A program made the translations under genes and the position numbers. A stretch of 64,000 bases of DNA from Odiellus spinosus (taxonomy: Eukaryota; Arthropoda; Arachnida; Opiliones; Phalangiidae): positions 20,307,600 through 20,371,599 of the forward strand of contig OY987226.1 in the NCBI GenBank assembly GCA_963920705.1, written 5' to 3'. The notes under the pieces are model-generated. The model saw nothing but the letters and a program-made list of their open reading frames with translations. It searched no databases and was not told the origin of the DNA. Shown one piece after another: positions 34,599-46,299 of the stretch (position 1 is the first letter of the stretch; every line of letters begins with the position of its first letter).

Positions 34599-35530
34599 GT
34601 GTGTCGTGGGGATTTTATTAAAGAGTAATTTTTATTTGTGGCGTTTTTTCCTAGAAATCAATTGAAATATTTACAATATATTTATTTTTCTAAGGAAGAG
34701 ATAAATCGTTATTTAGGAAATTTGAGATTAGGCCCCTTGACCAATCAAGAAAATTTGATAATTTGGACGCATGGTGACCAAATTTTTCTATATTTTCAAT
34801 GTGTTCCTATAAGTTCCTATAATTTTTCCAAGATTTCTTTCGTATTTGCGAGTTTCCACAATTTCCACTGCATTGGTTAAGCTTCATCCATTATTCAGAC
34901 TAAATATAAAAATATTACTTTCTCGAATATCTTTAAAATTCTTGAAAATAATTACGCAAATATATGTTAGAAACAATTGATTTATTATATTTTTTCGCGC
35001 CATTCGAATAATTCTGCCCGATCTATACCTTTAATATAGTTGCTTAGGAATCTGGATCTCCCGTTGTTATTACTTCATGCAGGGTTTTCTCTTTTTCGCC
35101 CGGTGAAAAACACTATAAAACACTATAAATCGTTTAGTGGCGCCCGTCTTATAAAGCGACTGACGTGAAAAATGACCCTCGGAATCAATGAACGGATTTT
35201 TAATGGGAAAAATATATATCTCCCTCCCCTTTCGCCAAGACTTGGCTCGAATCCGTATAATCGTTGGCCACCTTCGAAATAAATATATCTTACACTATAA
35301 ACTCTCGTCATCCGTGGTTGAAACGCGCTCCTTCTACGGTTGACTGTCAGCTATATTTGAAACGTCAACTTTATATATCCTTTCCTCGCTGAAGAAAGTT
35401 TTGGGCTTTGACCCAATATTCTCTCCCTTGAAGGGATAGTTTCGTATGATTTTGGGCACGGTATATTCGTTACCTTAAAGAACTGTTTGTAAAGGTAATT
35501 TAACAGTCTCCGCGCAAAATGTTTGTGGAG
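34599..35530. other. Unrecognised sequence with short repeat R copy 2
   Basis: Repeat R words recur at 35030-35105 (AGGAATCTGGATCTCCCGTT, TTTTCGCCCGGTGAAAAA). No gene seen. Confidence 0.4.
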
Positions 35531-35672
35531 TAAAATTGGAGTTGGAACGACGAAGGTTCAAGGTGTGCAAGAAATTTTATTATTAATTTTAAAAACAATT
35601 AAAATACAATGAACCGACTAGTTTCGAACGCGTTGTTGGTTCGTCAAACTCCTGATGTTCCAACTCCATTTT
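35531..35672. mobile_element. Small inverted-repeat segment
   Basis: AAAATTGGAGTTGGAAC and GTTCCAACTCCATTTTT are inverted repeats 140 bp apart. The minus strand between them reads CGAACCAACAACGCGTTCGA, reminiscent of sequence near the 3' end of some retroelements, but this is a weak impression. Immediately followed by a family A copy. Confidence 0.45.
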
Positions 35673-35707
35673 TAATCAAAATGAGACAGGTTAATCGAAC
35701 TTTGCGA

Positions 35708-36180
35708 AGAGCTCGGAATCGGATATCCATTATGTTCTGAAATTTGTATATTCGTATAATTGTTAAATGTATAAGATTTACCCGAAGATAAGCCTTTGGC
35801 TCTTTATCTACGAAAAAATTACTCGTATTCAAACGTATAACGATGGATAAGAAAATTCTCATTTCCAGAATTAGTCTAAAATATAAGAATAATATTTCAA
35901 ATTGACTTTTAATTTGAAGGATATAAATAAAACAACGAAACTAAGATTTTAAATCATCTTTTTATTCATTATTTTTCACGAAAATAAATTTTGAATTTTT
36001 TATCCGAACGTATAACGCGGATAATATTCTAATATAAGGCCATTTTTGGATAAAAACGGATATGTTTATTACTTTATCTTCGAATAAGTTAACTTAAATG
36101 AAAAATAGACCATTTATAATCAAACAGATAATAATATACATCATAATCCAATTAATAAAAATTTTACGAATCCGAGCTCT
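35708..36180 (+). mobile_element. Family A MITE, complete copy (473 bp)
   Basis: AGAGCTCGGAATCGGATATC on the left and ACGAATCCGAGCTCT on the right are inverted. It belongs to the subfamily with TATTCGTATAATT, CCCGAAGATAAGC and ATTCAAACGTATAACGATGG, also seen in the half copy at 59357. Non-coding. Confidence 0.85.
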
Positions 36181-36223
36181 ATTTTGAGAATAATTTAAAA
36201 AAGCTTGTTCTCACTTAATTTCT

Positions 36224-36226
<3 letters not shown>

Positions 36227-36265
<39 letters not shown>
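36227..36265. repeat. Poly-T tract (39 bp)
   Basis: Uninterrupted run of T. A second T-run of 17 lies at 36601-36617. Confidence 0.95.
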
Positions 36266-36269
<4 letters not shown>

Positions 36270-36834
36270 AGCGCCAAACTGCCCCGTATAAAAGCGTTCT
36301 TATAGATGGTGAAAGCCCCAATTTAAAAAGTATGGCTTCGTGGAAACATAAGATCCCCTTTTCTACGTTAGTTTTAGACTATACGTTATTATTTTTCTTT
36401 GTTGTAGATTATGGGTTGAAAAAGATCGCGAGCTTTCGTGTATAAAACTCTTAAAAAAAAAAGTAATTTCCGAGTCAAACCCACCCTTCGGTCAATCTGA
36501 CCCCCCCTAGCCGCCCACCCACTGTAACAGTAAAAGCCTGTTATTTTTTTTTAAAGATAATAACTTCAGACGAAAAGCAGTTGGGTTTTTTTTAACAGAC
36601 TTTTTTTTTTTTTTTTTCTTTTAAAAGAAAGCCCATCTTAACTCGTGTATCGAGACCATTACAGTCTATTCTATCAAGAAGTCTATCTAGAAGATACAAC
36701 TCGTACGGGGTGTAGGATTATCTTTATCTCCATGTTTAGTTTTCTGAGATTTAAGGGAGCCTGATGGAAAAATCCAAAGCCCTATTTTTTAAATAAAACA
36801 GTAATATGGTTATAAAAAAAGTCCATTCTTCTGG
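36266..36834. other. Unrecognised sequence
   Basis: T-tracts and a C-rich patch near 36500-36525; no family match. Confidence 0.4.
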
Positions 36835-37349
36835 ACATTCAATTATTTTATACTCCGCTTAATTACTCAAAAACTAAGGTTTAAAGGCAGCGTTTTAACC
36901 CGGGCCGACATTCGGACTTAATTAAATCGTCCACTTTCTTGTTCCATGTAGAAATGGGGATACCAACCAATAATAATTTTACTTTGGGAAAAACTGCGTA
37001 TTTTTTAGATGGCGCCACAGTCTCGAACTGTGTTCCGAAAACATACTTTTGCTTTTCTACTTTTTATGAGAAATGTGGCGCCACCTTTTGGGGAGCTTGC
37101 AGACCTTGTATATGTAATATTGGGATAAAAAGACGAGATTTGATTTGCTCGTATCCCCTTCTCTCCGAGCATGATAAGATTCAAAATGGTGGTCGACCTG
37201 TAAGTTTGAAATTTAAAAGTACTTGTTCTTTTTCGCATTTTCACTATTTCAGATACTTTTTTTGTGTGTAAAAACATATTTTATGGTCTAAGAAATCTAA
37301 AAAATTAATTATCGCGTATTACACACGACTTCCTTCAGTCTTCCTTTAA
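36835..37349 (+). mobile_element. Family E MITE, long copy
   Basis: Colinear with the reverse complement of 41623-42045. Shared features are CTTGTTCCATGTAGAAATGGGG, in part, paired GGCGCCA words near 37010 and 37079, CAAAATGGTGGTCGACC, GAAATTTAAAAGTACTTG and a CCTTTAA right end. The region between the two GGCGCCA sites varies between copies. The 110- and 90-residue frames on opposite strands are inside the element and differ from the other copies. Confidence 0.8.
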
Positions 37350-37654
37350 AGGGTAATATGCGCCAAGTTAAACAATTAAACAATATAGTCAGCCAATTAT
37401 TCCGCGCGTCCATAACATAGTCGGTATTTTAAGAAAAACACAATTAAAACTTTTGAGATATTCTCTGGAAACAATGTTTAGGCAATGGGAGGCGTTACTT
37501 TGGAATAGTGAATCAAGCTTAACATTTTGAGTTATTCCTGGGCTGGGCTTCAAAGGTAAATAGAGAAAATGCTTTCCTGTCTTAAATTGAATTTTTAAAT
37601 TTGTAATTTAACCGATCGAAGCGTAATAAAGAAGCTTCTTCGAATTTATATTGT

Positions 37655-38060
37655 ATAATATTTACAGTTCTAAATCGGTAATTTACTCGATAATTTACGG
37701 GTCGCTCTGAAAAATTACCATAATTTAGAAATTAAAAATTAAAATTTTTGATTTTAAAACTGAAAAAAATTGCTAAGAGAGGTCAAAGTTCAACCTATAT
37801 CGTCTATAAGTCTACTTTTCGATAGTTATTCGTGCTTGGCATCGTTAACGACATGATAATGTCACTTTCCGTGTCCGAGCCACATTGCTTTGTCAATGAA
37901 AACTCAAATGGTCAAGCGTATCATGAAAAACATTGCATTTTTCACAAATGTAGGCTTTTTTTAGTTAATATTAAGATTTTTGATACGTTTGAATGATGAA
38001 TTTCGTAGTTAAAATTACAGAAGTTCAAATAAAAATCATTTTGTGAAAACTGGCAAATTA
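37655..38060 (+). repeat. Copy of the family N interior
   Basis: Aligns in reverse orientation with 63045-63440. Shared words include CCTATATCGTCTATAAGTCT, TGCTTGGCATCGTTAACGAC, CATTGCTTTGTCAATGAAAA and CATTGCATTTTTCAC. Both sides carry GGTAATTTAC / GTAAATTACC words. Ends are not resolved, so this may be a truncated or related element. Confidence 0.7.
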
Positions 38061-38610
38061 CCAAAACTTACAGAAATCTTAGAACTTTAAGAAATTGTAT
38101 TTGTAATGTTTCTATTCCGAAAGATAATATCAATAGTACTTCCATTCCTTATCTTATTATCCGGGCTAAGGTCGCTTATATCTCCTATGTTCACTGAAAG
38201 GTATTGCATTCGACGTTGTTTCCTCATCTTTGTGTCAGTTGTTGGCTGCACATTCTCTCGCGACTCAACTAATATATACAACCAATCAGATTGGCTCTTC
38301 TTGTTCTTCCTCCATGACTATACTATTCGTATTTCGTGTATAATATGTTAGTGTATGTAATATTAAAACTTCGAACCTACGATGTTAAGCCGACTTTCGT
38401 TGCCAAATATTAGGTAGATGGAGTATATCATATACCTTTTTAAAGTGTTTATAACCACCATCAAAGGAATATTATCACGTAATTCTTTGAATTACGTACA
38501 TAACCCTAGGAAATGGTAAAATCGATCCGGTTATCGATTCCCTTCATACACATATTCCCTTTGTAGGAGTGAGCCGAGATTTGTGGCGACTGTGTCCTAT
38601 TTTCACATCC
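38061..38610. other. Unrecognised sequence; weak hydrophobic frame
   Basis: An 81-residue plus-strand frame at 38106-38351 is hydrophobic and cysteine-containing, with no recognisable family, and a 64-residue frame overlaps it on the other strand. AT-rich DNA often gives such frames, so I do not call a gene. Confidence 0.35.
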
Positions 38611-38965
38611 TTAAAGGGAGAATGCAACCTAAAAACATGATTTTTATCGACCCCTTATCGTTTAAATACACCAGTAAATAAAATTGATAAACAAATAATA
38701 AACCAGTAATCAATTTAAAACTTACCCGGAAAATAGGCTTAGCTGGATTCATGCGTATCAACTGAATCTCTTCGCATTGATGGGGTCCGGGCCTTTGCTA
38801 AATGGGTGCTGGCCCATCAATGCGAAGAAATTCAGGATCTCCATGATTCCAGCTAAGCCTGTTTTCCGGATAAGTTTTAAATTGATTTCTAGTTTAATAT
38901 TTGTTTGTAAAAAATTTACTAGTGGATTAGGCCTATTTAAACTATAGGTTGCATTCTCCCTTTAA
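38611..38965. mobile_element. Family D fold-back MITE, complete copy (355 bp)
   Basis: Bounded by TTAAAGGGAGAATGCAACCT and GGTTGCATTCTCCCTTTAA. Arms pair through AAAATAGGCTTAGCTGG and CTTCGCATTGATGGG / CCCATCAATGCGAAG. Outer arms match 34158-34598, while the apical part differs, so the family has exchangeable or fast-changing centres. TTAA is present at each terminus. Confidence 0.92.
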
Positions 38966-40021
38966 GTTCATTTCTTTTCTATTTTTGTTTAATTCCTGGT
39001 AAACTTTCTGTCTCTTGACTGCGAGCGTCTTATAGGTTGAATATTTAATTTTCTATAATTCTTTTCGGGGGGTGGGCTTGATTCGACGACTATAGATTGC
39101 TGCGGGGCTGCTTTTCGGCTTTCCTTTAATTTGGTCGAACGAATTCTCGGACTCTGAATGGGCGTCCAGCCGGAACTAAATTTACTTCTCTTTTGCGCGC
39201 GTCACTCGCTGACTAGCCACGAAATTTGGCCGCCGACCAAATCGGAGAATATATCTTGGAGGAATAAAATGAGGGAATCAATGAGTGTCATTTTTATAAT
39301 AGCACCTCTTGTACATATACTGGCGAAGATACTCGTCTCCCATTTGACCGACGATTAAAACAAATTGTCCCAGGGGCGTAGAAACATTTTTGAGGGGGGG
39401 GGGGGAGGCAAAGTTGAGACGGACCAAAAATAGGTGGGAATCTGTGTTCGAAACCCCCAGCCGATTAAGATGTTTTTTTGCGATAATCTAAATTCTCAAA
39501 GGGAATAAATATTTATAATATTAAAATTATTGACCATGGTGAAATATAAATTAACTTATTATTTAAAAGATCGATACTTCATGGTTTAACAACTTCAAAA
39601 CTTTCGTTAAATCCGATTTCGTTTTTGCCCGATAAATGATAGGCCAGTTTTATTTTTGGCCATTTTAAAAACTTTTGATTACTATATCGTATTCCACTGA
39701 AGAATATCATGAATTACTCGAGTGAACTTATAAATATATAAAATATACTATTGAAAAAGCTGCTGCGCACCTTAAGAATAGTTGCTATCATAAAATAGGA
39801 GGACCTTACTTAGGGAATGTGGCCGTCGACGTCATCAGCTACGTAATAAATAGCTCAGCGCTCGTGAGCACCGAGCACTAGGCTATTTTTTCTATATGTG
39901 TCTCAGCTCTCAAGGTCGGGTCTCTCCCGAGTGACTTCTGAGCCGTCTGACCCTTAGCGTTTTATGAAAACGGAAATAACTGCAATGTATATATAGGCCC
40001 CGTGATTTCGTGAAGTAGTTA
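38966..40021. other. Unrecognised sequence with a hAT-like end
   Basis: CAGGGGCGTAGAAACATTTT followed by a 12-base G-run at 39371-39405 resembles the start at 19193. A partner end was not found. Nothing else is recognised. Confidence 0.4.
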
Positions 40022-40063
40022 GCAACATTCGAACAAGGTGTCGCAACATTCGAACAAGGTGTC
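40022..40063. repeat. 21-bp direct duplication
   Basis: Two adjacent identical copies of GCAACATTCGAACAAGGTGT plus C. Confidence 0.95.
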
Positions 40064-40467
40064 GCACCCACAAGTTATTTGATTATATCAACTATTAGGG
40101 GACATTTATCACGAGTCCATATACTATGCGTACAAATTTGGTCGACACGTTTGTCTCTAACCAGTAAGAACATGCGCCCGAGGCCTGTTTCCTTTCGATG
40201 TTTGTTTACCTTTAAATTTTGTTTAGTTTTGAGTTTTTTTTACCTAGGTTATTGATTTCTACTGTAAGGACTGTTTTAGCAATATGCCAAGTTTTCGCCT
40301 AGACTCTTTTTTCTACCATACCAGAATCAATCTAATGGAGCAAAAACAATTGTCATCATCTATGCTAGCGTGACAATAGCCTCTCGGGGTGTGACTACCA
40401 TTATACACTTATTTATTTATTATTAACCGCTTTGGCAAAGGATTCAAATTTAGTTTATTAATTATTT
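40064..40467. other. Unrecognised sequence
   Basis: No repeat or frame of note. Confidence 0.4.
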
Positions 40468-40600
40468 GAGATGCGCCACCTTCGGGAATAATTGATTGTC
40501 AGAGTCATAGAATTACCTTTATATGGAATTCTGGGTCTTTCCACCGACTATCCCTGTCTCACGGATGGCGCCACCCGTCTGTATAAGTTACTTTTCCCCC
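40468..40600 (+). mobile_element. Family G MITE, right-part fragment
   Basis: Matches 4227-4362 in the same order: GAATAATTGA, TATGGAATTCTGGGT, CCACCGACTATCCC and CTCACGGATGGCGCCACCCG. The terminal CTATAGAGATATGCC end is absent. Confidence 0.75.
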
Positions 40601-41217
40601 GACATGTTGCGGGGTTTAAAATGTTGTAACGTAAACTGGCAAATAGCCTGAAATATATGCGCGTATAGGCGTGCGACTATGCGAACGCTAAGTTATATCA
40701 AACACTGAAACAGACTTTGAATACTCGACCTTATTCCTTCAAGAATAAATAAATGTTCAGGCTCTAAACGAACACAATCAGTTTGTGTTTTCCGCTCGGA
40801 TAATGCTAGACTTCCCCGTATCTCTCCTTTCGAAAACGAGTAGATTGGATTTTTAACCTATATATCGTTTTGCCGCATTTTGATTCAAATTTTGATTTGA
40901 AGTAGTCGGATTTCCTTCTCTAATTAAATATTGAAATATATAAAACAAGGTTGGGTGGGCCTGATGCTGTCGCCTGATATTGCTTACTCGAGCGCGCAAC
41001 GACAATTTTGGGGTTTGTTAACAGATATAAACTATATACGTCCGCGCCTTCTAATAAGCTCACCTCGCTGACGCCTATTTAATGTACGTGTGAGAATTTT
41101 CAAAGTGACCGTGCCACCGATTAGAAACGCGTAGTCTTTTGTTTTTAAGGATTGAAGGGTTAAATTTATGCCCCAGAAACAGCGCTGCCGCGAGAAAGAA
41201 AATTAGTGCCTGTAATA
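40601..41217. other. Unrecognised sequence
   Basis: No match elsewhere before the family F copy. The 88-residue minus-strand frame at 41075-41341 runs into that element. Confidence 0.4.
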
Positions 41218-41537
41218 CCAAGAATTCATTTAGGTTCCATAAGAATATGGGAGGCCCGCGATTCAATAACCATCCTCGAAAACTTTGTAGCAAAAGTTCG
41301 TCCGCTTCGAATCGATTTTTCAAGTAAATCGCTCCTGACATCTATTGTTAACCCGCGCCACTAACGACCTTGACATAATATTTTGGGTAATAAAAATGGA
41401 GCCGACCGAAAAAAGATCTAAGCGTACAAATGTGGCGAAAATTGCAGACGAACTTTTTTTACAACGTTTGAGATGATAGGACACTAGAGGCTAAAGCTAT
41501 GCTCCCATATTCTTATGGAACCTGAATGGATTCTTGG
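41218..41537. mobile_element. Family F MITE with TAATA target duplication
   Basis: Ends CCAAGAATTCATTTAGGTTC and GAACCTGAATGGATTCTTGG; TAATA lies directly outside both ends (41213-41217 and 41538-41542). The internal stretch from TTAACCCGCGCCACTAACGA through AGCCGACCGAAAAAAGATCT matches the copy at 22417 almost exactly. About 20 bp extra (GCTCCTGACATCTATTG) is present near 41330. Different 5-mers flanking the two copies show independent insertion. Confidence 0.9.
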
Positions 41538-41622
41538 TAATACTTATGTTTATGCAACATTCTGGAAAACTACACGCATGTAGGGGACGCATTGATATGA
41601 AGAGCAGGCAGCTAGACCTGAC

Positions 41623-42045
41623 TTCAAAGGGAGACTGTAATACACGATAACTCAATTTTTACTTTCTTTAGACCAAAAAATATGTTATTTAGTACAAAAA
41701 AAAAACGTATCTAAAATAGTTAAATTGTGAATAAATGGTATTTAAATAAGTACTTCAAATTTATATTTTACAATTCGAACACCATTTCAATCCTATCCGG
41801 CTCGGAGGAAACGGTGTACGAGCCAATCAAATCAAAAGGTGGCGCCACATTTCCCAAAAAATCCATATCAATTCAAGCGAAAATGTTTACGGAAACCCGC
41901 TGGAGACTGTGGCGCCATCTGATTGGCTGGTATCCCGTTTTCTACATGGAACAAGATGGTGAACGATTTATAAATAAGTCGGGGGGTAAAACGCAGACTT
42001 TAAATCTTAATTTTGGAGTAAATAAAAAATATTTCACCGGAGAAA
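41623..42045 (-). mobile_element. Family E MITE, reverse copy
   Basis: Starts TTCAAAGGGAGACTGTAATA, then ACACGATAACT, the complement of the right end at 37349. Contains GGTGGCGCCACAT (41838) and GTGGCGCCATCTGATTGGC (41909). The 147-residue frame at 41727-42170 crosses both this element and the next, so it is a product of repeat DNA. The left end in family orientation is cut where a family D copy begins. Confidence 0.75.
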
Positions 42046-42358
42046 GGGACATAGAATTAGCGGGATTCATGGAGATCCTGATTTCCTCGCGTATAAGGCC
42101 TAGCGATCAATCGAACGCGATTGTAAGTCTCGTGGAGATCTCGCGTGAACGACGGGCCTTTGCTCATTGATCGCTAACCTTACACGGAGGCAATTCAGGA
42201 TCTCCTTGAATCCCAAGCCTATTTTCCGGGCAAGTTTTAAATTTATTTTTAGTTTCATATACGTTTTGTAAACTTTTTATTGGTGGATTAGGCCTATTTA
42301 AACGATAAGGAATTTATAAATAAAAATCACATGTTATTAGATTGCATTCTCCCTTTAA
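42046..42358. mobile_element. Family D fold-back MITE, left arm truncated
   Basis: Begins inside the left arm at TTAGCGGGATTCATGGAGAT and is intact through the loop to GATTGCATTCTCCCTTTAA. Apical part matches 34158-34598 closely. The outer half of the left arm is missing at the junction with family E. Confidence 0.85.
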
Positions 42359-43079
42359 GCATGCGAGTGGTGGGAGTAGAGTAAAGGCTTAAAGGCCTCT
42401 AACTGTAGTAATTCTCTTAGAATTTAATTGAATAATAAATTATAAATAAATATTTCTGACAAAACTTAATATATATTTCTCACTAAACTTGTGACATGGT
42501 CACTTTTATAAGCGCATTTTGCGTTCGAGCCTCTAAGCGAAGGAAGGCAGTCGCGTGTCTTAAATTTGCTTTTAATTCACCCTCCTTCGGTATTTATTTG
42601 TTAACCCTATTTTACTATGCATAAATATATATTTTTTATCTATCCAAAACCTCATTTTCTAAATTGATTTCCAGAAGTCCCTAAATTTCCTATGAATGCA
42701 ATTAAATATACGCCCGGGCGGTATTTGAACATTTTCATGGTCTTCGAGAAATTAATTAAGGACTTAAAAGGGAGCCGTCTTATTTCTAGTGTTGAATTAG
42801 GCATTCATAATGAAATATTAATCGTTACCATAAATCGCGAGTTGTAGTAGGTAAAAGTTCTCATTAAAGGTGTTTGGGATTCCGAAATTAATAAATATGT
42901 ATTTTATTTATTTCATAACCAACATCTTAAGCGCAGGTAACGTAACTTTAACGGTTTATTCAGAAATCATGCTGTGTTTTTTTTTGCGTACTTATTTTCG
43001 GAAAATTAAAACCCCGTAAAAATACACGGTTAATTAATTGAGATATCAAACCATATTAATTTAAAATGTCCGTAACGTG
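42359..43079. other. Unrecognised AT-rich sequence
   Basis: Nothing matched; no frame above 60 residues worth mention. Confidence 0.4.
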
Positions 43080-43890
43080 CGTACGTCCGTAACCTTTCCC
43101 AGAATGTTCGAGAAAGTTTCAGTTTGGTGAGGTCTATTGAAAATTCTGGAAAGATCTAGCCTTTAATTATCTATCCAATAGTACTAGCGCATATTTGAAC
43201 CCGAACCCGTTTTGGGGTAATACATATTAATTCAAATAGAAAAAAAAAGTACAATGAAAATGATGCCTAGAAAAGTTATGGGGGTTGGAGTTTTGGGGAA
43301 TATCTCCTCCCACACACGTAGGAACCTTCCGAAATTAAAACATGTTGTTAAGCATTTCATTATCTATCCAATGGTACTAGCGCATATCTGACCCGAAGCC
43401 GTTTTGGAGTAATAAATATTAATTCAAATAAAAAAAAATGCTGTAATAAAAATTATGCCTAGAAAATTTATGGGGGGGGGGGGTTGGAGTTTTGGCGAAT
43501 ATCTCCCCCCACACACATAAGAACCTTCCGATATTAAAACAATTTGTTAAGCATTTAATTATATATCCATTGGTACTAGCGTCATATCTGGGCCCTAAGT
43601 CGTTTTGGAGTAATAAATATTAATTCAAATAAAAAGCAGCTGTAATCAAAATTATGCCTAGAAAATTTATGAGGGGTTTAAGTTTTGGCGAATATCTCCC
43701 CCCACACACATAAGAACCTTCCGATATTAAAACAATTTGTTAAGCATTTAATTATCTATCCATTGGTACTAGCGTCATATCTGGGCCCTAAGTCGTTTTG
43801 GATTAATTAATATTATTTCAAAAAGAAAAAAAGCCATAGTCAAAAATATGTCTAGAAAATTGATGGAGGGGGGAGGGGGGTTGGAATTAG
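43080..43890. repeat. About 195-bp tandem satellite, roughly 3.6 copies
   Basis: Landmarks recur at 193-199 bp spacing: CTATCCAATGGTACTAGCG-type words near 43171, 43364, 43563 and 43756, and AATATCTCCCCCCACACACA near 43304, 43498 and 43691. A G-run of variable length (up to 12) follows ATTTATGG in each unit. The leftmost unit is most diverged. No coding potential. Confidence 0.92.
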
Positions 43891-43959
43891 GGCCAATGGA
43901 AAACTCTCGTAATTTTTCACGGGTTTTGTTAGTTTAATGAAATAATTGTAGACCCGAAA

Positions 43960-44065
43960 CTATAAACGTAAATTAATTTCTAATGGTTAAACATTAATCA
44001 ACTTTTATCATTTGGTTTCGTTTAAATTTTAATTATTAGATACGCGAATAAAGTATTCATTGAGA
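43960..44065 (+). repeat. Dispersed repeat P, copy 3
   Basis: TAAACGTAAATTAATTTCTA and CGTTTAAATTTTAATTATTA parallel 15390-15495, with the TGATACTCGAATA segment missing. Confidence 0.45.
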
Positions 44066-44278
44066 ATTGCATCGCAAAGCAAGGGGAAACGATATCTAAC
44101 ATTGTTTGGTTACCATTTATCTAAATCCAAGCGTAACAGATTGATTTTATGTGTAGGAATATAAACCACCATATTCTACATTTGACCATATGCTGACGAA
44201 TCAAGATACAATTAAAAGTTTAGTGTAGTTATCAGATGAGGATCACGCGAGAAGTAAATTTTTCCGCTCTTCCAAAGA

Positions 44279-44803
44279 TAGAGTTCGGATAATGAATAAC
44301 TTAGGATATCTATTGATAACTAGGCTTTTAACAGATTATTTGTTAATATAAAAACACAAATTATATAAATAGACGTGTATCAAATGGATATATTACCCGG
44401 GTGTAAATTTAAAGCTTGATTAAAAAACAAACTGCTCGTTTATTCAAACGGATAATGCGCGAAGATAAAAATATGGCGTTTCTCGAAGTGCGTGTAGAAT
44501 GAAATATAATAATCATATTTTAATCTAATTTTAAAGGAACCGACTAAATTCTACATTCTAGCTTAGAGATCTAAATTTGGATTAAAATCCACGAAGAAAC
44601 TCAAGTTTCAAATTTTCTTATCAGCAAATGAATCATTCGTATAACGTATCAATTTCCTATAACAATGAGTAGGAATAAAAAGTTTGCCTTACATTCAATT
44701 GCTCGAATAATATAAGAGATTTTTTTCGCGGACGGATAATATCTGATTGACACTCACGATAGTGTTATTCAATTAACAAAAATTACACGAATTCCGAGCT
44801 CTA
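44279..44803 (+). mobile_element. Family A MITE, complete copy (525 bp)
   Basis: Begins TAGAGTTCGGATAATGAATA and ends ACACGAATTCCGAGCTCTA. Colinear with 2300-2846, including CAAACGGATAATGCG and TAAAAAGTTTGCCTTACATT, with a short deletion near the left end. TA flanks both sides. Confidence 0.85.
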
Positions 44804-46299
44804 TCCACATACATTCGTGGTTAAATATAAAATAAACGAATTTATTATTAATTGTAAAAATGTCTAAATATCTAAGTTTTTACCAAAGCTGGTTCGTTTT
44901 TTCATGGAACTTATAACCTCGCTTGCCGTATATCGCGTCAGTGATCTCTCTGTTTCTGTTCATAAACGGGGGATGAGAAATGGAATAATTTTTCCTTACA
45001 TCCACGAGATCTTTTTGGGTAGAACGAAGTCGTCTTTCTTATTTTCACCCTTCGGTTATCTTTTATCGGGAAGAATGAGAATGGGGAAAGAATGGAAACC
45101 CTAAAGTAATGATAATAACTCTGAAAAGCTCTTTCATCAATTTTTCAAAGATCGAGCGTTGGGGGCTTATTTTTTTGGAATGGGTCTCCTTTTATTTGAA
45201 ATGCGGGGGGATGCGGACTTGAATCCAATCATTCGATGTTTCCATCGACTTCTTTTCTTCTTTTCTCTTTTTCGATCATTCGTTGCCGCCAACAACCGTG
45301 CTAGCCCATTGTTCCACTCTGTTCTTTCTTCCCCGCATCCCGTCCGTCTCGTCTCACCCAATAAACCCATATATTGGACAAAGACACTAACACTCTAGAC
45401 ATATTAGCTTATAGCGGAGACTAACCACCTCTGGACCACATAAGCTAAACGATTTTTTGCCTTTGATTCGCGAAACGTCACAATTAGAGCAAATCGAGCG
45501 CTACTTCTATAAGTTTTCCCACGAACTCAACGGCGCAGGCGTCGTGATTTGGTTCAGGAATCATCAGGGTAACCGCGGGGTGAAAATTTAGTAATACTTA
45601 TCTTAAAATAACAGGGTTCATACAAACCTGGAAGTATAAGGTAAATTTGGCATAAATCTTGGAAATTGGAAATATTTGGTATTAATCGAGGATTTATTTT
45701 AAATGTATACTTGGACATCCATTAACTTCTGGTTACGGGACGTGTTCTAATATAGATTTTCACAAGCATTTGGGAACCTGGAAATATCAGAAAAAATCCC
45801 TGGTAAAAAAGGGAAATATCAGAAATTCCTTTTGTGTTGCATTAACCCTGAATAATGCGAATTAAATTAGTATTTATCTTAAAAATAGTTTGGGTCTCTA
45901 CGTTAAATACACAGTGAACTCTTTGAGTAGTTTTTAACTTCTGAGAATTTTGGAAACACGCTAAACCTTGAATTATTAATTTGAATTCGACCCGAAGACG
46001 TAAATGCCTCCCCCCTTTTTCTAAAATAAACACGATCTCAAACTACTCATTGTGTCTTTATTCGAAACATTTGCTATCGCCTAGTCGTTCATCTTTCATT
46101 TGAAACTAATTAAGCCCGTTTCTTCATTCGCCACAGTAAAAAGAGGCCACTAACGGTACGGCGCGCATTCCAGGGAAAGCTTGAGCTTGAGGTTATAGTC
46201 CAGTGGTGGGTAGTCTGTGATTAAAGAAAACCATGAACCCTTTCGGTTGAGTTTTCTACGTTTTAACTCTTATCAATCGGACGACGAAGGCTGGTTTTC
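44804..46299. other. Unrecognised sequence
   Basis: No repeats matched. Frames of 62-79 residues on both strands, none with motifs. Words around 45640-45830 such as GGGAAATATCAGAAA recur locally, with no regular period. Confidence 0.35.

Noticed and set aside
38106-38351. Hydrophobic membrane-type peptide
   Set aside because: AT-rich DNA readily yields phenylalanine/isoleucine/leucine-rich frames; a frame on the other strand overlaps and no homology is recognised.
41727-42170. 147-residue frame
   Set aside because: It crosses the junction of two non-coding elements (E and D) and includes their inverted arms.
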